This document shows positions 1 to 8,194 of a stretch of 22,193 nucleotides of DNA, piece by piece (within the stretch, counting starts at the first letter, position 1; each line of letters opens with the position of its first letter). The position numbers and the translations under genes were made by a program. The stretch is from Paramacrobiotus richtersi (lineage: Eukaryota > Tardigrada > Eutardigrada > Parachela > Macrobiotidae), in contig JAQGAU010000982.1 of NCBI GenBank assembly GCA_034698045.1, forward strand, positions 1 to 22,193, given 5' to 3'. The notes beneath the pieces were generated by a model that saw only the letters and a program-made list of their open reading frames with translations, made no database searches and was not told the origin of the DNA.

Positions 1-550
1 CACAGAGCGCATTATCGTATTCATCGAGCATGCTTGAACCTGGCTAGAACAGGGTATGATAAAAATATTTTGTAATCATTTCTTTGGGTGTGTACAAGCA
101 ACTGCCGCAGTATACAGACTTGAAAGTTGATTCATTTGCCCAACAGCGGCGCCACAACTGCACGGATGTTGTTGCGTTGTTTGCACCGTTCCAGCGGATA
201 TCAGCCATATGCAGCTAGCCGAATGGTCAAAAATCATCCATGTGCAGTTGTGTCGTATGTACATCGTGCGGTTGAACTTGTGTCACATTAATCTGTGGCA
301 AACTGGCAGTATTCAACAGCTGATCACGACTAGTAGTCGATCTGCATGGCACGCTGCCTCTTGTTCGAACACGCCACTGCCAAACATTCCTCCCATTGAC
401 CATCTTCACAAAACCGCCCAGTTTCTATTTCGCGATCGGGATTGTCTGTACACGCTAATCGTTTCTCATTTTCAAGCGCCTTGTGCACCCTTCATTCTTA
501 AAATCTTGTGAAATACGAGACACTCGACGCTCGCAATTTTGTAATATACA
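1..550. other. 5' flank of the glycosyltransferase gene
   Basis: No convincing coding exon or RNA gene is seen here. The open frames on both strands (for example 209-511 on the plus strand) have no recognisable domain, no signal peptide and no good flanking splice sites. A stretch near 353-385 (a TTGTTCGA, CACGCCACT, CAAAC, TTCCTC series) loosely resembles 12540-12572, suggesting an old dispersed repeat. The promoter of the gene starting at 551 should lie here, but no clear TATA box is visible close to the start. Confidence 0.5.
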
Positions 551-2058
551 ATGAAGCAGATATGTCGCTGTACACAGAGATTAATTGTGGTGGTATGGAT
601 CCTGGGGATTGTTGGTCTTATAATAATATCACAGATTGCCAAATTAAGGGAGACCTCAAACCGCTTTGCTATGGACTTTCTATACCGTGTTACTTGGATC
701 AATACTGATCTGGATGGGCTTGAAAGAAGTTCCCAACCGCAGCTTCTCAGCAACGCAATGGACCACTTGAACGGTAACCGTCAGCACGTTCTAAGTTCAA
801 CTCGAAACACAGCGCGATATATCTGTTGATAGTGCGTGAACTCTGTTCATCCTTTTTTACAGTTCCTCTCGAGCCATACACTACAGATCCTTTGAACCGG
901 CGGACCACAGTGCCTGCAGCATCACTAAAACCGCCACCCCATATGGCCTTTACGTATCCACTAGCCAGGACCAGTATTTGTCGGGCAAACGCGAGCGACA
1001 TCTTTCTAATAGTTATCGTCCACTCCGCTGCATCGCATTTCGGCAACCGCGAAGTGGTACGCCTATTGGCTGTCTGATACTATATTGTGCTGATGATTCA
1101 ATGGCATCATGCTGGTTACAGATTCGTACCACCTGGGGAAATGAAGCTTGGCGTCGGGCGCAAAATCTTGGTATACTATTCGTAACGGGATTGCCAGTAA
1201 ATCCGACCGTACAAGATGAGGTAAGTAGGCACTGCTGCGGTGTTTACATTACCGTACGTTACATCAGACGAAGAATCCTTATCGTAATGGCATGATCACT
1301 ACTTTTACTCGTGTTTTCTCCAACAATTCAGAAATGAATAGAACCTAGAAAGTATGGTAGAACAATTAACTTATTTCAAACCCGTTGACTTATCGCAATA
1401 CTTTATTTCAGATAGTTAAAGAATCGGCAAAATTCGGCGACATTATCCAGTACAACGGTCTGGATACCTACCGGAACCTGACATACAAAACCCTGGCCGG
1501 ATTAAACTACGTAGCCCAGTTCTGCCGACATCTACTGTATCGATACCTCCTCAAAACCGATGACGACATGTTCGTCTATCCCCGACCTTTAGTCTCGTAC
1601 CTACACCAGCAGACCCCCTGCCACCGTAACATGACCAAGACAATCTACTGCAATACATTATTCCGACAAGAAGCCGTCCACCGCGATCCACAGAGCAAAT
1701 GGTACGTTTCATGGCAGGATATTCCGGACAAGGACTATCCGCCCTTCTGCAACGGAGCAGGGTACGTCCTCAGTCGGGATCTGGTGGAGGGGCTGCTTGA
1801 CACGGCGAGGAGTATCCCGTTTCACTGGCTCGAGGATGTGTTTGTTAGCGGGATGACGGCCAAAGCGTTGGGCGGAGTGAAGCATGTCCAAATGCCAGGA
1901 GAGAGTTCTGCTGATGGAACCCCGTGCAGTCAGCCAAAGTGTACACAGGTCAGTTAGAACACAGCACACTGAACAAACTCGATACCTCTAGAAACTTCTC
2001 CGTATTTCACGAAGCCACCAAACTTCTTGACAAACAAGTACGCACTTACTTTAGCTAA
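551..2058 (+). CDS. beta-1,3-galactosyltransferase-like type II membrane protein (GT31 family), five exons
   Basis: Predicted Golgi enzyme that transfers a sugar, probably galactose or N-acetylglucosamine in beta-1,3 linkage, from a UDP-sugar to a glycoprotein or glycolipid. Exons by eye: 551-773, 863-1056, 1122-1220, 1412-1876, 1930-2058. Phases agree at every junction, giving 369 residues, a normal family length. A short cytosolic tail is followed by one membrane anchor at about residues 10-30 and a stem to about 110. The catalytic domain shows IVIVHSA, then IRTTWGN across the exon 2/3 junction, GDIIQYNGLDTYRNLTYKT, the metal-binding DDD (about 222-224), GAGYVLS, and EDVFVSG (about 313). 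These are classic GT31 motifs. Introns are 89, 65, 191 and 53 nt. The last one (GTGAAG..GTGCAG) is inferred because reading through hits a stop at 1955, whereas splicing gives a plausible tail ending QVRTYFS. The exact acceptor sugar is not predictable. Confidence 0.9.
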
Positions 2059-2592
2059 TTTTTTGCTAACGAAAGAGCGAGTTGCTGAGTAGTCCATGCA
2101 GCTTTTGCCATACAAGCAATGTAGCACAAATGTAAACTATGAATTCGTTTTTAAACGGTTAAAGAAGTGCAGTTGATCAGTTTTCCAAAGCGGAGGCCAA
2201 AGTAAACGTTTTGTGTATAACTGTACATGTCCCATATTCGTTAATTAGAAAGATGGTAGTATTGCTAACTATGCATTTGTCATCGAAGGTCAAACAGCGA
2301 TGGTTCGTCCATACGTCCCAAAACAAAGACCACATTAAGGAGATATTCCAGACAGTCAAGGACTATGGTTTAACCCGGGACGGAGTCAGAAACCAGGATT
2401 GCAACGATTGATGTATTGGCAATTACGGAAAAAAATGAGAATGTCGTTACGCGGCGTAGTTCCATGCATTCCCGACCATAAACATAATTATGACAACGAA
2501 TTTTACTCGTCTCACGATTGCAGTTTGAACGTTTCAGTTTTTTACGTTTTTTCGTTGTGCGTTGTTTTCCGATATACAGTAGTTGTATTTCA
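2059..2592 (+). other. 3' flank of the glycosyltransferase gene, no confident gene
   Basis: AT-rich DNA. An open stretch at 2211-2411 encodes a short lysine-rich, helix-like peptide, but it has no known motif and ends at a stop with no good donor. A pyrimidine-poor acceptor-like TTTTAG lies at about 2640. The stretch could contain an exon joined to the ORF at 2593-2898, but no consistent splice pair was found. Confidence 0.3.
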
Positions 2593-2898
2593 ATGGGCAA
2601 CATATCAATGGGATTGAACTTTATTCGTGGTAATTTTAGCAGACGAATTTATCCTTTGTATCGAGAAGTGTTACGTAAGTGCACATCGGTTCCGGAAATG
2701 TCAGTAACTGACCGTTACGAACAATTTCATGGTACTGTTCATCATCAGAATAAAAAATACTCCACATCGTTCAGTAAGCATTCTGGCACGTTTAAGCAGC
2801 TAAACAAAGGTTATACAAAAAAGAACAAGAGAAGAATCACACAGGCAGCGGCAGGCGCATTCGTTTTACAGCGGCCAGACGGAGTTCGTTTAATATAA
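2593..2898 (+). CDS. possible small basic protein, unrecognised
   Basis: The frame is open from 2518 to a stop at 2896-2898. The most internal plausible ATG is at 2593 and would give about 101 residues. The product is basic, with a lysine/arginine-rich second half (for example KKNKRR near residue 78) and a PLYREVLRKC segment near residue 23 that recalls the LYR tripeptide of LYR-motif proteins. The rest does not match that family, so I do not assign it. An acceptor-like TTTTAG at about 2640 means part of it could be an exon instead. Codon use is AT-rich, unlike the confident genes nearby. It may be a chance ORF or a decayed gene. Confidence 0.25.
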   Translation: MGNISMGLNFIRGNFSRRIYPLYREVLRKCTSVPEMSVTDRYEQFHGTVHHQNKKYSTSFSKHSGTFKQLNKGYTKKNKRRITQAAAGAFVLQRPDGVRLI

Positions 2899-2902
2899 TT
2901 AT

Positions 2903-3000
2903 AATAAGGCCATGTCTAACTACTGTTGTAACCTCCTAGCTGACATGCATCGATCTTCGAACAAAAATAAAGTGTTTAAATTAAAAAAAAATAAGGCCAT
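2903..3000 (+). mobile_element. short retroposed 3' end with poly(A) and 11-bp target duplication
   Basis: The 11-mer AATAAGGCCAT occurs at 2903-2913 and again at 2990-3000. The 76 bp between them end with a polyadenylation signal AATAAA (2966-2971), a short spacer and an A-run (2983-2990) abutting the second copy. This is the structure left by target-primed reverse transcription of a polyadenylated RNA: target-site duplication, truncated body, signal, poly(A). The body is too short to show its source. The first A of the repeat is ambiguous because it merges with the poly(A). I infer a LINE-mobilised, severely 5'-truncated transcript. Confidence 0.6.
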
Positions 3001-3009
3001 TATGATGGC

Positions 3010-4026
3010 TTAAGGAAATGCGGCAAAATGTAATGTAGCAAATGCACTAGCCACGCCCGTTGATCCACTGCTTCCCATCAACCATGGCGGTAAGAAAGTT
3101 CGCACTGGAGTTTCCATGCCGGTGACGATGCAGCAGCAGTTCCGGTCGTCACTGAGGCCGTTTCCGGATGAGAGACAACTGGGACAGGAGGGGATGGTGA
3201 AGTTTCCCTGTTCAACGGCCAAATAAAGCGGACGGCAGCCGGGGGCGGGATAGTGGTAGCAGTGGGAGTTGTCTGACACGGGGAACAGTTTCGAGTCTCC
3301 GGATAGGCGGAAACACGACTGCGCGGGATCGGTGAAGCTGTGGGACTGGGCGACGTCATAAAAGCAGTTGTGTGCGACGGAGTGGTGTAATCAGGTGGCA
3401 TCCTGCTAGTTTTGTTTTCGTTGGTTGAGTCCCCAGATCCAGATAAGCCCACAGATAACATCGCCCATTCAGTGGAGCCGGTTTGAAAGGTTGAATTACC
3501 GTACATGAAATCTGGAAAACGCAGAAAAGACATATGCAGCATATAACTGTAATTGCTTTTTTCTATACGGTATTTTATACATTTTCGCATAATCTGCAAC
3601 GGCTGTTAGCTAGTGGTAACTTAAGCTTTTCTAGTTGTTCTTCATAAATTTTAATTGCTCATACATATGTGATGACGAACCGTCTAATTCGCACTCTCTT
3701 TCGTCTTTTGGACAACTTCATGCAAAATTTAAAAATAAATCATTTTCTCGAAGTTTACTGTCATATTCCGTCTTATTACTGCGTCTTATTACAGCAAAAA
3801 ACATTGGTTTCGTACCGATTACGTAGGCGCTGGAATTATCGAAGTCCATGGCCGCCAGTTCCGTCATATTTCCTTCCGCCAAGGGTTGATGTTCAGCAAA
3901 CGGAAACTCTCCATCGTTGGTTAGGACATCCACTGGCTTACTCAGAACTGCTCCACCATAAAGGATAAATATCAACACAGCTATGGGAATCATCGCAGAT
4001 TCTAAGGTCACCATTACACATAACAC
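3010..4026 (-). CDS. secreted, probably GPI-anchored Cys-containing protein (2-3 exons)
   Basis: Exon 1 is 4026-3816 (ATG at 4026, or a better signal-peptide start at the in-frame ATG near 3993). It encodes a hydrophobic signal sequence ending near AVLS, followed by an acidic stretch with N-glycosylation sites. A clear acceptor (GTTTTCCAG) opens exon 2 at 3511. The C-terminal frame 3345-3010 is convincingly coding: codons end mostly in C, cysteines recur (CYHYP, GCRPLY, PSCPSC, NCCCIVTG), and it ends in a small-residue site GSSGSTG plus a modest hydrophobic tail, as in a GPI signal. Frames change between exon 2 and this part. A GT at 3452 and an AG at 3346 give a 107-nt intron with matching phase (201 residues in all), but this is not the only solution. 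The alternative unspliced frame stays open to 3078 and is Thr/Pro-rich. The domain is not recognised. Confidence 0.6.
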
Positions 4027-4089
4027 GGACTATCAAGAAACGGGATGAACAGAGGCAAGTGAACTACAGTACAAGTGTTCCGATCTTGG

Positions 4090-4283
4090 TTTAGGATAAT
4101 GGAAACGAAGAATGGATGGCTGACGTAATGGCTCGCACTCTAGAAAACAGACCTGCGTAAAGCTGGCAATGAGGTTCGATCGTGCCACTGCACACTCAGT
4201 GGCTGGCGAAAGTTGGCTCGGAATCAGCATTTGGCAGATGCATGTATTGTTCTCAGAGAGAAAGAATCGATCAGAGTCTCGAT
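4090..4283. repeat. left arm of imperfect inverted repeat (5' flank of the 4026 gene)
   Basis: This roughly 190-bp segment is repeated in reverse complement at 4727-4918. The shared blocks, in order, include TTTAGGATAAT, GGCTGACGTAATGGCTCG-like, CGATCGTGCCACTG, GAAAGTTGGCTCGGAATCAG, CATTTGGCAGATGCATG and GTTCTCAGAG. The arm lies immediately upstream of the minus-strand gene starting at 4026, so it probably carries that gene's promoter. It includes a TGACGTAA bZIP-type motif near 4121. A third copy of the same segment lies at about 20025-20185. Confidence 0.8.
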
Positions 4284-4726
4284 TCAGAGACTTGTGTTAA
4301 TGTTGCTGTGCTGTTGTGCATTCCCGCCACGCCTGTTTGTTGTCACTACAACTGAAACGATGGGATTTGCCGCCTTATACGCACAATGTAAAAAATATGT
4401 ATTTAGATTCAGATGATTGTGCCTTTGTGTTTTTAAATGTCCCGGACACTTCTGCTTGAAACGCCTTACAGTGACGACACTTTTTTTGCATCTGTACAGT
4501 AAGCTATCTGAGCAACTGCTGTCAAAGTGACAATAAATAGGGATTTGTCCCACACAATTTCGCTTTCGATTAGTGTACGTTAACTGTAAAAAACAGTCGT
4601 GTGGCAGTAAACAACCGATAGACAATTGCGTCCAGAGAACAAACCAAATAGCAAATAAATCTTCGTTGGGAAGCGATAACAGCATTCACGTGTCACAGTA
4701 GTGGTTATAACTTGACGAAAAATTCT
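4284..4726. other. spacer between the inverted-repeat arms
   Basis: AT-moderate DNA with a minus-strand open frame (4685-4284, 133 codons) that has scattered Cys and Lys residues but no recognisable domain, no signal peptide and no splice support. I regard it as probably non-coding. If the arms pair, this stretch would be the loop of a large hairpin. Confidence 0.4.
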
Positions 4727-4918
4727 CTGATCGACTCTTTCCCTCTGAGAACAGTGCATGCATCTGCCAAATGCTGATTCCGAGCCAACTTTCGACTTTG
4801 CCATTGAATTGGCAGTGGCCCGATCGAAAACGCTTTTTGCCAACTTTACAGATTTCTTCTACAGCACGAGCAATTGCATCAGCCAAACAGTCATTCTTCA
4901 TTTTGATTATCCTTAAAC
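4727..4918. repeat. right arm of imperfect inverted repeat
   Basis: Reverse complement of 4090-4283, including the 20-mer GAAAGTTGGCTCGGAATCAG and the following CATTTGGCAGATGCATG block, with small indels elsewhere. On the minus strand it keeps a short open frame (4901-4686), but the other two copies are interrupted in that frame, so I do not call a gene. Reading rightward it is followed by an AT-rich insertion (about 4919-4985) and then by the broken paralogue leader at about 5010-5142. Confidence 0.8.
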
Positions 4919-4985
4919 GTATTAAGTAAAAATTATTGCGTAAAAATAATACGTAAAAATTACGTAAATTACGTGAAAATATTAT
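4915..4985. repeat. short ACGTAAAAAT tandem/AT-rich insertion
   Basis: Repeats of TACGTAAAAAT-like words, including TTACGTAA, sit between the right inverted-repeat arm and the duplicated leader. The corresponding place on the left side (about 4055-4090) lacks them, so they look like a local expansion after the duplication. Confidence 0.5.
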
Positions 4986-5009
4986 AGTAAACGAAGGCGC
5001 ACTTGGAGT

Positions 5010-5142
5010 TCACCAGCATCTGGATCTGTTTCTTGATAGCGCTTCCGTGTTGTTTGTAATGATGACCTTAGAATCCGCGATGATTCTTATAACTATATTG
5101 ACATACGGATCAGCTGCGCTTGCGCACCTCGATCATAGCTGA
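5010..5142 (+). pseudogene. broken inverted copy of the 5' end of the 4026 gene
   Basis: The leader (GTTCAC..TTTCTTGATAG..CCGTGTT..TGTAATG) and first codons match the minus-strand gene starting at 4026. The peptide from ATG 5059 begins MMTLESAMILITILTYG, against MVTLESAMIPIAVLIFILYG in the intact gene. It keeps a signal-peptide character (ending near AALA) but is missing two codons in the hydrophobic core and stops at TGA 5140-5142 after 27 residues. No donor that would rescue it was seen. With the flanking arms this shows that promoter, leader and first exon were copied as one inverted unit, and that the copy has decayed. Confidence 0.65.
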
Positions 5143-5418
5143 TCAGTGATTTTTTTAGAAACTATTGTCATAAACCTATCTGTCGAATCAGTACTAACCG
5201 CGCTCACACGACATTTTAAACTCGGAAAATTTTTTTCTCTTTTTCTATAATTACAACTAATTATGTAAGTAATTAAAAAGATTAGTTTGTGTGATGAGTC
5301 CGAGGTGCCGCTGGAGGAAATCACAAACATGGGCATTCGCCTATGGTTAAGTCATCTTCAATAGTATATCAACCGAATGAGTCCACTGTACATCACCGCT
5401 GCAAAAAGACCATTCTGA
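5143..5418. other. AT-rich spacer
   Basis: Nothing coding is seen. There is a T-run followed by AG at about 5151-5158 and long A/T tracts at about 5225-5285. The similarity to the 4026 gene fades soon after 5142. Confidence 0.4.
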
Positions 5419-5947
5419 ATTAATAAGACGAAGATTATGGTTTATTTTCATTATCTTCCTGATGTATGTATAATGCAACTAGAGTTTATTAAAGTTTGTC
5501 GTCGTTTGGCTCTTTGTCAATTCTTATTCCTAATGTACTGTCCAGTCGGGATCTGTACCGACATTTGCATTGTATATCGATCTTTTTCCGATCTTTACCC
5601 GATTTCTTCTGGCATGCAACTGCTCCAAAAGTCTAAAATTATTAGTTAAAACTACTTTACTAAGCAGTAATTTGTAATTTTTTAACGTAGTTTGCAAATG
5701 TTATATCTAACCTAATTTATTGATATATAATGATCACCTTGTTTTTACAATCAATGCGCCAGCTAATTCTTGGGTTCACTTCTTCCCTGGTTAGCTTGTA
5801 ATATATTGTAATTAACATAACCATGGAAAGGCTGCCACTTCTAAGATTTGCATATAAAAAAAATACATAATAAATACGAAAACAGCTTTGTGTATAGCAT
5901 CTGCAGGATACGCGTTCGCACTGTTGCATTTAAACGCGCGTTGTTTG

Positions 5948-5976
5948 ATACTTGATTGATTGATACTTGATTGATA
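5948..5976. repeat. TGATACTTGATTGAT tandem
   Basis: TGATACTTGATTGAT is repeated almost back to back inside copy 1 of the dispersed repeat and is absent from copy 2. It is a recent microsatellite-like duplication. Confidence 0.6.
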
Positions 5977-6224
5977 CGCGCGTTGTTACTGCACACATAA
6001 GCAGCGCAAAGGCAAATCAGCGAATTCGTTGAACTGATGTTAGCATCTAAAAATGTTGAAAAAGCGGTTTGAATTGTATACGTACTTTATGTGCATACTG
6101 GTTATTGTACAAACCCACTGTTACCCTCGGTCAGTTGCGACACAGGTGACAGTGCAATTACGCCGTGTTGGCCGGCAGCTGGTCTTGATACATATCAGGT
6201 ATACTGGCACTGCAAATGGCTAGT

Positions 6225-6260
6225 CTGTACCACCGCAGTGCGCTGTACCACCGCAGTGCG
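6225..6260. repeat. exact 18-bp tandem duplication
   Basis: The 18-mer CTGTACCACCGCAGTGCG at 6225-6242 is repeated without change at 6243-6260. It lies in copy 1 of the dispersed repeat and not in copy 2, so it arose after the copies separated. Confidence 0.85.
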
Positions 6261-6334
6261 TCCGTCGTCTTGTACAGCTGACCAGCGGCCGTGTCAGCTT
6301 AAATATTTCATCGAGAATTATCCTTGCAGTGCAT

Positions 6335-6345
6335 CTTTTTATACA
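6335..6345 (-). promoter_or_regulatory. TATA box inside repeat copy 1
   Basis: On the minus strand the sequence reads TGCATGTATAAAAAGATGCA, a strong TATA match within an otherwise GC-mixed region. The same word with the same flanks is kept in copy 2 (about 13570, plus strand). Its conservation suggests that the repeat carries its own RNA polymerase II promoter, firing away from the 824-residue gene in both copies. Confidence 0.45.
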
Positions 6346-6718
6346 TGCACGTTTTATGTTCACGAACCGTACTTTGCATGCTACCTACTGTATGTAGGTG
6401 CTTTTTGGTGTTATTCAGTTCAAGTTGCGCTACGATATCGATGCTGTACTAAAACAGCAGATCAGTACTAACACAGTATTAATACGCTATTATATACCGT
6501 AAACTGGCCAGGGCCCATTCACCGGCCGTTTATGTGCAAAGCAAGAGTTACCGTGCCGGCCATTAGAGTGCTCGGTTGGTCGTCTGTGTTAAGCACTTTG
6601 AAGTTTTTACCACACCCAATCCTAGAATTGTACTATAACGTTACATCGAAACCTAGAATTATATCGTTGTTTGTTGTTATGTTTTGTTTGCATATTGAAA
6701 TTTTAGTCTCGATGGTTT

Positions 6719-6768
6719 CAGTTTTTGGTGTGTATGACAGTTATAACTGTCATACACACCAAAAACTG
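6719..6768. repeat. perfect 50-bp palindrome without loop
   Basis: The left arm 6719-6743 begins CAGTTTTTGGTGTG and ends GACAGTTA. The right arm 6744-6768 is its exact reverse complement, with the symmetry centre at TTA/TAA. Directly after it come three GATGCATCA words, two of them in the self-complementary TGATGCATCA. A 25-bp perfect arm is far above chance in 22 kb. It could extrude as a cruciform or yield a hairpin RNA. Confidence 0.95.
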
Positions 6769-6800
6769 ATGCATCAGATGCATCAAGGTGATGCATCAGC
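6766..6800. repeat. GATGCATCA repeat cluster
   Basis: GATGCATCA occurs three times in about 33 bp immediately right of the 50-bp palindrome, with AG or AGGT between copies. The word is itself nearly self-complementary. Confidence 0.75.
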
Positions 6801-8194
6801 CTGATTCGATTCATTCGAATGTGCGCGGTGACAATAATACTTTCAGTGGAAGCAGTATAATTTTGGTCCGATATCTTTTGAGAACGTTTCGGATCTATCC
6901 TTATTTCGAACGTACGATAAAATTCTATAATTATACTGCAAATCGCCGTTTTCGTTCATGGGTTATGGAATCGGGGACGAACAACAGGAAAAAGTTCTGT
7001 GAATTTTCTAACTTCTATAAATGAATTTAAGGATAAAACGGATCACACGGTATTCATTAAATAGTACATCAAAATCAGCAAAGACTGAGTAACAGATTCT
7101 TTGATTTTTTTCAGCAGATACGAGTACATATGTCTAATGTCGAGTTTGTAGGTATCTGAGGTACAAAGCTCATCCATTAAGGATTAGGCGGAAGTCTCTG
7201 TACAAACTCGTGCAGACGTTAATTGCTCTTTGATGCTTTTCGGCCGTACGTAAATTTACCGTAACTTATTGTTACGAGCGCATGATTCCATTACCACAGA
7301 AGAATTATGTAATCTATTCGATGATGAGGAAGCACGAAAAAAGATCAATAAAATATTACTTTTGACCACCATATCGTTACGCCAGCACTGCACGCTCGGC
7401 TTCATTTTTTTGACCATCGTGGAAACAAGTTTATGATAAGTATACGTAAATGTAACACAATAAATCTGCACTTCACATATCAATTGATAACATTAACCCG
7501 ACATCCAGTGGTCCAGGAACACTATTCTGCCAGCTGTAGTGGTCCATTGGAATTTGGATAGTAAGGATGTACCTGATCCTTGATTGCCCTTTTTTTTGGT
7601 GCGCCAAACCGTTGCAAGCATAGCAAGGGCCACGCATTACTGCGACAAATCCATCTAACCATCTTTCTAAATCTAAATGCTGTAACCGCACGACAACCGG
7701 CCGATCGTAGATTCTGGTACCAGATTTATCAGATAATCTGTTATTCTGGACATATTGTCTATGGCTCCTGCAGAACTGGCAGGATCTGAATATCTATGGA
7801 CTACACAAAACCGTGAGACGGTATAACCGAATATGTCGTTTGTGTGTTTTGAACGAACTGTACATTTGCGGTCACTCTACAGAATGTCCTTGTAAAGGAC
7901 TACCTAAAGCATTTGACAGTCTAGCATTTGACAGATGCTATATGCTCGCCAGTGTGGTTACAAGTATGTGGTCATCTCTACGGCGTAAACAAGGTACGTC
8001 TGTGACAAGCTTACGGCCAGTACGCCTTTACTTCTTGTCGGAAGAGATATCTCCGCTATATCAAAAACAGTAGAACAAAAACTTAGTCGAGTGACAGTTT
8101 ATAATACGCAAAGGAACCCTGAGACAATACCAGAGAATCAGAGACTTGAAGAGACTGGAGGTAGCGAAGTCACAATAATTACTCCTGTCCTGCA

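Larger units (their letters stand above)
5419..6487 (-). repeat. 1.06-kb dispersed repeat, copy 1
   Basis: Aligns by eye along its length, in reverse complement, with 13438-14487. Shared blocks include ATCTTCCTGATGTAT, GTTTATTAAAGTTTGTCG-like, CTTTTTCCGAT, CCAAAAGTCTAAAA, GGTTCACTTCTTC, CATGGAAAGGCTGCCAC, GCACTGTTGCATTTAAACGC, TAAGCAGCGCAAAGGCAAA, TTATGTGCATACTGGT, CATCGAGAATTAT, TTTTTATACATGCACG and CGATATCGATGCT. Identity looks like 80-90% with indels. It contains TATAAAAA on the minus strand near 6340. The plus-strand frame 6091-6471 is open but is only partly kept in the other copy, so I do not call it a gene. The family could be a solo LTR or a non-autonomous DNA element. No terminal TG..CA or target duplication was established. 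Confidence 0.75.
6488..8194. other. intergenic/3' region of the 824-residue gene
   Basis: No exon with supporting splice sites was found. The part nearest 8194 is expected to be the 3' UTR of the minus-strand gene. A perfect palindrome lies at 6719-6768 (listed separately), and AGCATTTGACAG is repeated near 7910-7935. Scattered open frames (for example 6532-6804 and 6788-7024) have no recognisable features. Confidence 0.45.

Noticed and set aside
209..511. 100-codon ORF upstream of the glycosyltransferase as a possible extra exon
   Set aside because: No donor/acceptor combination links it in phase, the family does not need extra N-terminal sequence, and the membrane anchor is already encoded from 551.
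2593..2898. Assignment of the small ORF to the LYR-motif mitochondrial family
   Set aside because: Only the LYR tripeptide with nearby Arg/Leu fits. The conserved downstream positions are not evident and codon use is unlike a real gene here.
4284..4685. 133-codon minus-strand ORF between the inverted-repeat arms
   Set aside because: No recognisable domain, AT-driven composition and no splice support; likely chance.
6091..6471. 126-codon plus-strand ORF with many Cys and Tyr residues, partly matched by a minus-strand ORF at 13660-13445
   Set aside because: It lies within the dispersed repeat. The frame is kept only over about 70 codons, where the DNA itself is nearly identical, and the rest is shifted by indels. 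No signal peptide, splice sites or domain.
5419..6487. LTR retrotransposon ends
   Set aside because: No TG..CA termini, primer-binding site, polypurine tract or reverse transcriptase frame was found between or beside the copies, and the copies are inverted, not direct.
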